Source of the DNA: Chlorops oryzae
Lineage: Eukaryota; Arthropoda; Insecta; Diptera; Chloropidae
Direction: 5' to 3'
DNA length: 64,000 nt
Assembly (NCBI GenBank): GCA_020466095.1
Contig: CM035807.1
Location: 28,093,535 to 28,157,534, forward strand
The notes under the pieces are model-generated. The model searched no databases. It had not been told where the DNA came from and worked only from the letters and a program-made list of their open reading frames with translations. Positions 21,550-32,000 of this stretch are shown piece after piece. The position numbers and the translations under genes were made by a program. The stretch's first letter is position 1. Every line of letters starts with the position of its first letter.

Positions 21550-23330
21550 AATTGAAAAGTATTTCTTAAGCAATAGAATTGATTTAGTTTTAATTTAAAA
21601 CAGATCTTTTGTGAATGAACGACGTTTGCCACTATTTTTTTGCAATATATTCCTTGAATGTCTCAAACCAACACTAAAATTCTTCATAATTCGATTTCGA
21701 GACCTTCTAAGTACAGAAACTTAGTGCCCTTGGTGAAATATATGCCGATAATATTATAAAAAGATTATCCTCAATATAGCTATGAATTAAGCCATGTCGA
21801 AAAAAAATTTAATGTAAGTTAAGAAGTCCACGAAATTATGCCCATATATTTTTTATAAGTATTATATGTACTTACTTGAATTGTCGCAGAATCCAAAGAA
21901 GTTTCTCATAACATTTCTTTTTTTATTCAGTACCCACTTATTTGCTCTAGAAAAGACCTCCACACCTCCTAATTTAATTGAGTTGGCATTGACCATTTCT
22001 AAAGTACTTAAAGTTAATATTTAGGCTCGTAAACTGTGCGTTTAGAACAAGTTTTGCACAGCATTTTCAAATTTTTCACTTGACTCTTAAATTATAAAAA
22101 AACAAAAAAAAAAAAAACACAAAAACCAAAAGCAACTGGTTTTATTTAATTGCCTTTATTAGCCTCATTTTCAAAACCAGATTTTTCAATTATTCGTACA
22201 GTGAATTCTTAGTACGAATTCTTTTTGAACGACCTTGTGCCACACACAGTAGCCAAATGTAGAGTTCAGTGTGCCATGAAACATTGCACCATTCTAAACT
22301 AGTTTTTTCTTGCCGAACTCTAGCTTTAGATTTAAAAAAAAAATTATTTCTACAGTCTATCGATTGGTCTTAGTCGCACGGCAAGGCTTATGTACGTAGG
22401 TACATACATAAATTCAAATACACATTGACAAAAGACAAAAAAATAAATAAAAGAAAGGGCTTTAGTATGTCAAGTGAAAATGCGTTTTGTCTTCATCTTG
22501 GCGATCTACGAAGGCTTTCAATGAAATTTGAGATCAATTTTGCTTTCCGGAATGAACATGGTTTTCATAAGGTTTGTATGGTTTATATGTATGAAGCCTA
22601 TGGGCTTAAAATTTTCGTGATTACAAGCAAAGAGATTCCGCGGTAGGTACCTAGGTTTATGCTTACAAGAAAAAATCTAACGACAAAATAATTCCAACTT
22701 CTCCGGCACATGATGTAAATCCTATTAATGAGAGGTTTTCTGGGGTTTAAGGCTATTCAGAGAAGGTTCATTTTCCTAATCAAAAAAAGAAATAATCTCG
22801 ATCTTTCACCAAGAATATGAGACTTCGATATCCGTCCGGTCAAAAGACCACAGAACCCGTGCCTGGACCTTTTTCCCTAGGTAGAATTTATTAACCTTTT
22901 CTCAAAAACAAATTTTACGGCCGCCGGGAACAGCAAAGTTATAGCTTTTTGATCCAATATTGGTAAACATTTTTTTATACTTAATTATTAATCTAATAAA
23001 AGTTATTATCTATCAAACTCAGTACTTCCTTCGTTCCAAGTTTGGTCATGGACCGCGCGAAATTTGACCAGCCTTAAGTTCGATCGACCTATTTTGGTTA
23101 CGTTTTACTAATTTTCGACCAAACTTTTGTCTTAAAAACTTCCTGACTTCAAAATATGTTTTTCGAGGACAAAATTACTTAAATTCAACCATTATAGGGC
23201 CTTCAAAGTAAATCCGACTTTTAAGAATATTTTGGGACGGAAATAAGTAAAGTGACTAGCTTAGTTTCGAAATAAGGTAAATTTTTAAGGCATATGGACT
23301 AAATGTTTATCTAAATTTCGACTATTAAGT
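21550..23330. other. AT-rich intergenic DNA
   Basis: No gene, RNA or well-bounded element was recognised here. Short open frames (for example 22425-22646) have no family features. Confidence 0.5.
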
Positions 23331-23332
23331 CC

Positions 23333-23472
23333 GTTATGTGCTTTTCAGACGTACAACGAAATCTCGGGATTTCAGAACAAAATTGAAATCGCCTGGATTT
23401 CAAATGTCAAATTTGTTCGAAAAATTTTCTGAAATCTCGAGATTTCGTTTACGTCCTGAAAAGCACATAAGA
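23333..23472. repeat. Foldback repeat of a dispersed family
   Basis: The ends TTATGTGCTTTTCAG and CTGAAAAGCACATAA form an inverted repeat of about 50 bp around ATCGCCTGGATTTC. Relatives occur at about 23700-23840 (inside the hAT element) and at 62446-62528, sharing ATCTCGGGATTTCAGAAC or close variants. Confidence 0.65.
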
Positions 23473-24150
23473 CTTTTTCGGTGATATTAAGTCAAAATAA
23501 AAATGAGTTCTTGTACTGCCTACTCAGTGTTGTAACAGTTCCTTTTTTTTTGTACCTAGGTACAGGTACAGTTCCTTCCAAAAAAAAGGAACTAGTTCCA
23601 GGTACAGGTACACAAAATTAAAAGTAACTAGGTACAAGGTACAGGTACAAAAAAGGTACTTTTCAAAATTCACTTAGTATATTAAACTGCAGAATTTGTG
23701 CCGAATTCGATATGCGCCAGACAAACGTAATCTAAGTTACGCAATTTCAGAACAAAATTCAAATTGCCTCAATTTCATATGTCAAATTTGTTCTGATATT
23801 TTCTGAAATTGTGCTATTTCGATCTACTGTGTCGCACGCATAAAGCTGATAAAATAAAATTTAAATAAGCTTTTTTGTTAAGAAACAATTTTAGTTTTAA
23901 CGTTTTCATTTCGTTGTACGCTTGGAAAGCATATAAGGCAATTTCAGAAGAGTTTAAATGCAGTTCCTGTTTTTTTTTTTTTAAATCTTTGATTTAAAGT
24001 TTATAATTGAACAATTTTTTTTATTCTTTTATTTAATTTATAGAATATATGAATAAAATATGAACAACAATGTTATTTTATTTTACATATTTTAAAGTCA
24101 TTTTTGGAGTGCATCGAACTATTTTTCGGTTTTCTCGTAACATCAACAAT

Positions 24151-24269
24151 AGTGGTATTCAAGCAACAGTGCAAACGCAGTGTGCAATAATTGCACTTGT
24201 CAAATTGCGTACAAAAAAAGCAGTGCAAATATTGCACACTGCGATTTGCACTGTTGCTTGAATACCACT
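24151..24269. mobile_element. AGTGGTATTC-family MITE, 119 bp, AAT duplication
   Basis: The ends AGTGGTATTCAAGCAACAG and its complement are inverted repeats, and AAT flanks both sides (24148-24150 and 24270-24272). AAT is the complement of the ATT used by the family member at 17657-17925, so the two share a target preference. Most of this short copy is terminal repeat. It interrupts the hAT transposase remnant. Confidence 0.88.
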
Positions 24270-24397
24270 AATGTTTCGAATAAATCGTCGCTAAGCCTGT
24301 TTCGCCTTGGCGTACAAATTTGACCCGCTTTGCTGAAAAGCCTTTCCACAGGAGCCGAAGAAGGCAATATTATTATTATAAAAGTATATATAATCAT
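24270..24397 (-). pseudogene. hAT transposase C-terminal fragment
   Basis: The translation includes [13 protein letters not shown], then a short run ending [13 protein letters not shown]. This matches the conserved hAT C-terminal dimerisation region (S-x-x-ERxFSxAG, then RNxL). The frame is broken after FETL by the MITE 24151-24269; beyond it the strand continues with codons for LMLREN, the usual next motif. The rest of the transposase is missing. Confidence 0.85.
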
Positions 24398-25589
24398 TAG
24401 TTAAGAGCCATATTTAAATTAATATAATTTAAAATTCCCTTTTTCCATTAAGTGTTTAACCGCGATGTTGTTCAATTGAGCGCTCAATTTTTCTCTACCT
24501 CCCCGCACTTCCTCTCTCCTATAAAGTGAGAATTGACGGTCAATATTGGCCAAGGTAGGAGCTGAGAATTTGTTATTGTGTGCGTTCCTTACGCTACGAC
24601 AATCGTTTTTGTGTTGCAAAATGTATTAAGCATTGAATAATAATGGCGAAAGTCCGTTTAAAGATTTCGATTTTTTTTTCACATGTGAACTTGAAACTAG
24701 GCTTTTTGGGTCTCTCTTCAGTTTGTTCGGAAATCAAAAACTCTACATATTAAAAGCTTAAGAAATCATTCATTTACTCTTTGCGAACGCGTTTCCACGT
24801 AAAAATATTTATTAGGCAAATTCTTCCACGGACGTTTTTTTCGACGTCTCAAAGCAAAAATAAACATCAAATCGTATTGTGAGCGAAAAACACCGATTCT
24901 GAAATTTTTTAAACAAATTTCTAAACAAAATATCAAAAAAATTTTACTAATAAATATTTATTCGTGGAAATCGCGACTTAGAAAAGTACCTTTTTTAAGT
25001 ACCTTTTTCGATGAAAAAGGTACAAAGGTACAGGTACTAGGTACAATTTTAAAAAGTAACTAGGTACAGGTACAAGGTACTGAAAGTTGTACCTAGGTAC
25101 GGTACCTAGGTACTTGTACCTAGGTACATTACAACACTGTGCCTACTAAAACCCTTAAGTCGAAAATAACGAAATTCGACTTAGTGGCCCAACTTCACGT
25201 TCCACCATGTTTTTCGCATGTCGCATTGCCAACTCTTCTTCTGAATCTTTCTTGTCTATAAGAAATATTTTTTTAAAGAAAAACTTGTTTAATTCTAAAA
25301 TTGATTTATTTAGATCTAATATATAAATTGAGATAGCCCCTGAAGAAGTGCAAGGATCACTTTTATCATAAATCAAAACTGGCATATGATTTAAGGTTTT
25401 ATGAATCGCAAAATATATTTCAATGAAGTCTATATTCTATTTATTTTTCACTTCATAAGACACACTTAATAGAAAATCTTTCGCTTATTGTTGTATCAAA
25501 GTAATACGTCTATATTCTTAACAATTTATCCAATAATATCCCCTCTCCTTTTGTTTTCTTTAATACGTTTATTTCATATGCCCAATTTA

Positions 25590-25800
25590 GGTTAAAATTT
25601 CGTGCTGTCGACTACCGATTTCGACCGATTTTTGATCAATCTGCCTTCTCAATGCCCTAGCTTTGAAGTCGAAATGCCTTATTATGTTCTATTATTGCCG
25701 CCAATCGACTTCCGTTCTATTCCCCACTTTCGACGAATTGACGTATCACGGACGTAATTTTTCCCTATTCGGGACAGGTCCATAAATTATTCTAACTTAA
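25590..25800. repeat. Dispersed repeat, shared with 50320-50580
   Basis: The stretch around TTTGAAGTCGAAATGCC and CGCCAATCGACTTCC recurs at about 50395-50470 with continuing similarity on both sides. Its ends were not resolved. Confidence 0.6.
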
Positions 25801-26049
25801 AGTAGGTGTTTGTGCCACAAAGGTCCATTGGTCGTCCGACCAAACAATGGGGCAATGGGAAATCCTTTCAATATGCAGAAAAAACCAACCACGTACCTTC
25901 CGAAAGACGATGCGCTGCTGACATCGCTGTTGCTGATGACAGTCGAGAACACTGCTACTGCGATGATAGCTTAAGCTGCTCCTGCTGATATTCCGCGTAC
26001 TTTGACACTGGAATATCGACGCGAATGGTTCAAAAGTTGTCTATTTGAT

Positions 26050-26245
26050 TGAAAAAAAGAATTCGCGCGACACTCACGACATTTTGCAAAACGGATCACT
26101 CGAATAAAAAACAAACGAGTTCGCGCGACACGCTCAACGTTTCTGAAAGTCAACCACTCGAAAGAAAAGACAAGTGATCGACGATTTTAACTCAATGAAT
26201 TACTCGAAAAAGACAAAGGATTTCGCGCGACACGCTCGACGGTGT
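26050..26245. repeat. Degenerate tandem repeat
   Basis: Three spaced copies of TTCGCGCGACAC, each followed by a CTC-containing word and then CACTCGAA-like or TACTCGAA-like text. The period is irregular (roughly 60-110 bp). Confidence 0.5.
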
Positions 26246-26343
26246 TGAATTAATAATATTTCTTAGCTACCGGTGTTGTCCATCAAGCACTGCGGGAAAA
26301 AAGACCGAGCAGCTGAGCTTGAAGTGCTGCCCTCCTTTTTTCC

Positions 26344-26392
26344 GTTTTTCGCCGCTGTCAGGGTTTCGTTGCATAGCGACAGCGGCGAAAAC
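26344..26392. other. GC-rich perfect hairpin
   Basis: TTTTCGCCGCTGTC pairs with GACAGCGGCGAAAA across an 18-base spacer, in otherwise AT-rich intergenic DNA. No function is assigned. The rest of 25,800-27,738 shows no recognised gene; it may include the 3' UTR of the amidase gene. Confidence 0.6.
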
Positions 26393-27738
26393 AGACGATA
26401 GGCAAGAATTTACATATTTTCGATCGATTTTACTAATTCGATATGGAATTACGACTCGCTTAGACAGAAAGCTATAATATTCTTATCTAATTTAAATGCC
26501 CTGCAGTAATTCCAACTATTCTCCAACTACTCTCCGACAAGTCACATAAATACCAGGAATACTCCCTCTTAATCTGTCAACCAATGCTTTAAACTGTCGT
26601 TTTTTAACATTGGCTTGTCATTGAAAAATAACCACTCCCATATTTAACTACTCCATGTGCAAATATACTGTGGTAGATTGAAGGTCAATTGTCCCATAAG
26701 TGCCAGTTGGCCTAATTTTTTAACTACACTTCTTCGAGACCTCTTGCTGCTACTCAAGGTCTAGTCAATTCTCATATATAAAACACCCTAAATTTTGACC
26801 AGTCATATTCCTGAGTAACCTCAGAGTATTCGTTTTTGGAAAGTTGACCTCTTCATTACAGCAGGGTGAATTCGAATCTTACCTTTATACGTTGAAGCTA
26901 AAATAATTTAAGTTTGAAGGTACATACTTAGAACAAAAGAAGATCTGGTAATATTCTATTTTATTTAATTTAACTTAATATTATTTTGTATTATTTTAAG
27001 AGATTTTTTAAAGAATTTTTTTTTATTTTTAACATAAAACATCTCCGAACTTCGCTTACATTCAGCTTGGTAGTTTAAGGTGTATTTAAAAGGATGATAA
27101 AATTAAAAGAAAAAAAATTTAAGCCCAATTATTTTTATGGTAACAATAAAACTCCTTACAATTTGAAATAAACGCTTCGAAATTTCTAGTTAGTCACCCT
27201 GAAGGATGTAATTTCTGTCGCTTCGATACAATCTAAACGAGATACCCTAGTACGAACTTAAGGCGATATATACACAATTGCAACAACAACAAAATGGGAA
27301 CAATTTAAAACAAAACAGATATGTCCTTTTTAAATTTAATTTATAAAGCCTGGAAACTGTGATGCATCTGGGTATTACCTACTAATTCAATACTTCTGGA
27401 GACCAATACTGTCGGAAGCTAAGAAAAAAAAAAAACAGGGTATATAGGCACTAGATGATGAAATGTTTCGAGCCAAAACTTGAACCAAGTACAAAGACTA
27501 AATTAAAGTAAAAATAAAATTAACCATTTAAGGCAATTACGACTAAATTACGAATCAAATAATTATGTATATACAAAAAACAAAAAAAAAAAAAATATTT
27601 ACAAGTCTGAAACTTTTCGGACCCCGGAATAGGCCGAGAAATTTAAACACGAAAGAAGAAGGAGATTTACAATTCTTAAACTCATAAGAAGAACTTAATT
27701 TCATAATTTACTCACTAGCTACAGACATGTCCACAGGC

Positions 27739-29013
27739 TTATAACGGCCGTTTGGCGGACTCCTCCGACGGTGGTCGAACCCAGCCGCCGTAGCGCCGTT
27801 CTATTTCGCGTGCCACGGCCAAACAGAGATGATCCTGTCCGGGATTAGCGACAACTTGTATACCCATCGGTAGGTTACGGCGATCCAGACCGATCATGCA
27901 ATTGGTAACCGGCAGTCCCAGTGTATTGAAGATCGCCATATACATTGGCTCGAGCAGCTTGTGATATATCTGATAATGATGATGTGCTGTATTCGGGAAT
28001 GTCGGATATAGAAAGACGCCATCGGTGCCGAGCATCTCTTTGAATTCAGTCTTGAGAGCATCGATGATGCTAGCCAAATGTTTGTGCCGCGAATTCGGAA
28101 TGATCTTCATAAAATTCTGCAAATGCCCGAAGAAAACCGACGGCAATATACTGTCCGAACAGCCGAAGAAATATTTAACCGTTTCGGTGCACACAGTTTT
28201 CGGACGTTCGCCCTCTTCGGTCTTATGGTAAATCGTTTCGATATTCTCCATCGTCAGCATTGCCGAAAGCGAAATGTCCAGCGAAAATTTCATTTTACGA
28301 ATATTGACACGTTTGGCATTGAAATCCGTGGCAACACGATTTATTGCCGCATGCAGATCACGCGATAATGGACGCATCATACCGGAGGGACCGTCATTGT
28401 CCATAAAGAAGAATCGAATGCCATTGATGCTGATTTCTTTTTCGAGCGTTAATTTCGGACCGGTCGGATCGACCATGCACTTGAGCAGCAATGGCAAATC
28501 CTTGGCGTAGCGTGTCATCGGTGCAATGGTAAAGAAATCACCCCATTTCGGGAAGTCACTGGTCGGATGATGGCCCTTAATTGATACAGCATACGGTGTT
28601 GGTTTATGACCCCAAATGCCGCTGAACATCGCTGGCAAACGCGATGAGCCACCAATATCGGATGTGAGTCCAATTAGCGAAGCGCCGGAGGCTAGGAGTG
28701 CAGCCTCACCGCCCGACGAGCCACCCGGTGTACGTTTCAGATCGTAGGGATTCTTCGTTTGACCCGTTACGTTATTGTATGTCTCCCAGAGCAGGCACAA
28801 TTCGGGTGTATTCGATACGAGGTTAGGCACAAAATTCCACCGGCACCGGGTTTTAATTTTGCCCTCCCACCAACCCTGGGGTTGCCCATCCCGGGGAAAA
28901 ATTTTTTCCCAATTTTGGGCGTTCTTAAACAAAAACCCCCCTTGATTCAACAATTTCCCTTGAGAATGTTCCCTTTCACGGTTCAGGTAGGCCCACAATT
29001 TCTTTCCTTTTGA
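27739..29013 (-). CDS. FAAH2-type amidase, catalytic exon (5' part corrupted)
   Basis: This is the last exon of an amidase-signature enzyme closest to fatty-acid amide hydrolase 2, which hydrolyses lipid amides at membranes. From VSNTPELCLLWE to the stop (about 360 residues) the frame is clean. It shows the cis-serine motif GGSSGGE (Ser codon 28719-28717) and the nucleophile motif DIGGSSRLP (Ser codon 28647-28645), 24 residues apart as in FAAH. The C-terminus has FLYPTFPNTA and LGLPVTNCMIGL. Upstream of about 28850 the frame is broken by extra bases in homopolymers. The catalytic lysine motif (TVK, 28982-28974) and a LLNQGG...LFKNA segment are still readable in shifted frames. A plausible acceptor, TTTTTAG, lies at about 29014. 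The open frame upstream of residue VSNTPE should not be used as the N-terminus. The first coding exon is at 47937-48113. Confidence 0.9.
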   Translation of the reverse strand, partial: SKGKKLWAYLNREREHSQGKLLNQGGFLFKNAQNWEKIFPRDGQPQGWWEGKIKTRCRWNFVPNLVSNTPELCLLWETYNNVTGQTKNPYDLKRTPGGSSGGEAALLASGASLIGLTSDIGGSSRLPAMFSGIWGHKPTPYAVSIKGHHPTSDFPKWGDFFTIAPMTRYAKDLPLLLKCMVDPTGPKLTLEKEISINGIRFFFMDNDGPSGMMRPLSRDLHAAINRVATDFNAKRVNIRKMKFSLDISLSAMLTMENIETIYHKTEEGERPKTVCTETVKYFFGCSDSILPSVFFGHLQNFMKIIPNSRHKHLASIIDALKTEFKEMLGTDGVFLYPTFPNTAHHHYQIYHKLLEPMYMAIFNTLGLPVTNCMIGLDRRNLPMGIQVVANPGQDHLCLAVAREIERRYGGWVRPPSEESAKRPL

Positions 29014-32000
29014 TCTAAAAATTAAAAAAATAAAAACAAGAAAGGATTTAAAAGGGCCCTTAAGTTTAAAATCCTAAAATTTTTTTTCATATTAAATTAA
29101 AAAACCTCATAACATTTATTTTTAATTCCAACATTTAATTTACTTATGGTTTTTGCAAATAAATCAAATTACGAATTTATGAGAGTGTTCCCTTGGGCAA
29201 CTTGATTAGGCCCCAAAACTTTTCGCCCTTTGAATTAAAAACAATTTAAAAAAACAAAGCCCAAGAAAGATTAAAAAAGGAGGCAATTGTTTAAATTAAA
29301 ATTCCAAAAAATATTTTTTGGGGTAATTAAATTTTAAAGGGAAAAACCCAATGATGAACGAAATTTGGTGTTCCCAAAAATTCCTTTGAAATTTAATTTA
29401 TTGCCTTAAATGGTTTTGGAAAAAATAAATTGAATTTTTATGTATTTATTTCCTTTAAAGCAACCTTGGAATCATTTCCGCCATTGAAATTTTCCACCTA
29501 ATTTGCTTGGAATTTTGGAAGAACCGCCTATTGGAAAACCAAAAATTTGGACCAATTGCTTAAAAGGAGAAGTTTTCCAAAACTTAAAATACCGAAATGG
29601 GTTTTGGTCCTACCTTTTGTTTAGAAAAACAGGTGGGTAAGGATTTCTTAAAAAATGCCAAATGTTGGGAAAAGGTCAAAAAAAAATTTTTAATTTTGAA
29701 TTTTTTTAAATTTTTTCCAGGGCCTTCCATATATTAAGAAAATAATTTTGACCTTTTAATTTATATTAACTTTGCCAACCCCTTTGGAAACATTTTGAGC
29801 CTTTTTATTTTAAATTTAAAAATTTATTTCCTTGTTTAATATTTTCCGAAAGAATTCTGCGCATTGGAAACCCCCCCTACATTAACTCAATTGCGAAAGG
29901 ATAAGTTTTTAAAGAGGGATTAAAATGGCGCCCCAATTAAAAAAATTTTTTTAATTCCGGTTTCTTAAATTGCGAATTGTTTATCTTTAATTAAAATGGT
30001 TTTGGGATTAAAAATTTGGGGTTTTTGGCTATTCCAAAAGTTTGATTTAACAATTAATTTTAACCCGACTAAAAACCGGGTTAAAAATTTAAAACGTTTT
30101 GGCGGAATTTTTCCTCGAAAATTGGGAAGGATTTATTTAATATTTTTTCAAGGTCCCGGGAACCCGGGTTTTGGATGCCCTTTAAATTAGTATTAACTTT
30201 TTTTTTTGGGAAATATTCAAAGCTTTAAATAATATTCCCAATTTTTTTCTTTTTTATTTTTAAAATTTTTAATAATAAAAATTTTTAAAATTTCTTAATG
30301 TATGTTTCAATAACCGGGTTTTTTAGGGTTTCCAAACCCAAGGGTTTCCAAATGAAAAAACACCAATTAAAAACTTCATTAAACCCGAAAATATGCCCGG
30401 GTTAAATTTTAACTTCGGAGGTTATGCAGAAGTAGAAATTTCCGGTTCATTTGCTTAAACCAACCGGAACAAAAACCGGGTTAAAAATTTAAAACTTAAC
30501 CCCTGTCAGGAACTTTTTTTCAAAAATACAAGGATCCCACGATTTGGTTTAAATTTTAATCAAAAGGGTTCTAAAGTTTTTTAATGCCGGAAAATTAAGG
30601 CCCTTAATTAGGCCTTGCGGTTTAATTCCAATGGTCTTCAAAATTTTCCAAATTCCCTTTGGGGGCCTTTTCAGCTTCCCTTTTTAAACCTTTCTTAAAA
30701 AGCCAAATTCCAATTTTTATTTAAATTTCCTTGATTGGATATAGGTATGGTTTTATCAGAAAATTGCGCCGGGTTTTAGAAAAAACTCCCAACCAATTAC
30801 GCCTTGATGGGTAATGAAACCAAGCGGCCTCTCCAACAAATTCATTAAACAGGAAGGGTTAGAATCAAATTAAAAAGCCTAAGGATAAAATTTTCACCAC
30901 TTCGGAATAGGTTCCGAATTCAACTTTCCGGTTCAAATATATTTTAGAAAACCCTTAATCCGGCTCGGCCTTTGGGCCTCTTTGAGTTAAAGTATTCGGG
31001 AAGGAATTCCCCCATAGTGGGCCATTCCGTTAACATAAAAATTTTTTCAAAGTATTTCAAAAGGATCCCAATTGGTTCTAAAGGAAACCTAATAAATTAT
31101 AAAAGGGTTCTAAAGAGTATTTTTAAAACCAAAAAAGTTAAACCCTTGGAATAAAAACCTAAAATGGTTTCAGGTCCTTTAAAAATTCCTTTTCCCAAAA
31201 TTAACAAACCTTTCAAAATTCCCTTTCCCGGGCCTAATTATTATAAGTTTTTAATTCTTAAACCGTAATGCTTTAAAATTAGGTTAAGGTTTTTAATTGG
31301 CGGAATTTATTGCCAATTAGGCCTCATGGAAATTTTTGATTTCCCGAAAATTTCCTTTGCCAAAAAAAAGAAAATTTTTTTTCCTTTTTTTCAGATTTTG
31401 AGCGGGTGAAGCGAACGAACACCTCTTCACTTTGTTAAAATGGCATTTTTCACCAATTCGGACAGGGTTTCTTTTAGCTATTTCAAATTTGGCCTTCAAA
31501 AAAAAAAAAACAAAAACATTGGTTTTCCCATTTTCACTTCCAATTTAAAAATCCATTTATTTATCAAATTCCGTTAACCCGGTCGGCCTTGGGCCTACTA
31601 TTCTTAAGTAAAGGTTTTCCCTACCTTAGGGCCCAACCAAGGTAAAGCCCGGTTTTCCAGTGGGCCAAATGGGCCGGATTTTAAAATTTAAAATTTTTTT
31701 CACTCAACTGGGAAACCTTAAAATTTTGACCTTTTATTTTTCCTCCAAAAAAAAATGAACATTTCAATTCCAATGGAATTAAGGAAAGTACCTTTAAAAA
31801 AAAAAAAAAACCACAAGAGCTTAAAAATTCCCCATTAAAAGGTTTTTTCAAAATTAAATTATTTAGCTTTAAAAATTCCTTTTTAACCATTTAAAAAAAA
31901 CCTTTTTAAGTTCCCTTTCCCGGGTTAAATTAAAGTAATTAAATTCGAAACTAAAAATTTTGTTGGAAGCTCTTAAAAAATTAAGTCTTTTTTGGCGGAG

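Larger units (their letters stand above)
23525..25139. mobile_element. hAT element with decayed transposase, 8-bp duplication
   Basis: The ends CAGTGTTGTAA and TTACAACACTG are perfect inverted repeats, and TGCCTACT flanks both (23517-23524 and 25140-25147). Dense subterminal arrays of ACCTAGGTAC and AGGTACAGGT lie at both ends. The only transposase trace is a minus-strand C-terminal fragment near 24270-24397, itself split by a MITE. The element has clean ends but is internally deleted. Confidence 0.9.

Noticed and set aside
28025..28510. Plus-strand frames of 68-96 codons over the amidase exon
   Set aside because: They are antisense shadows of a strongly conserved coding exon.
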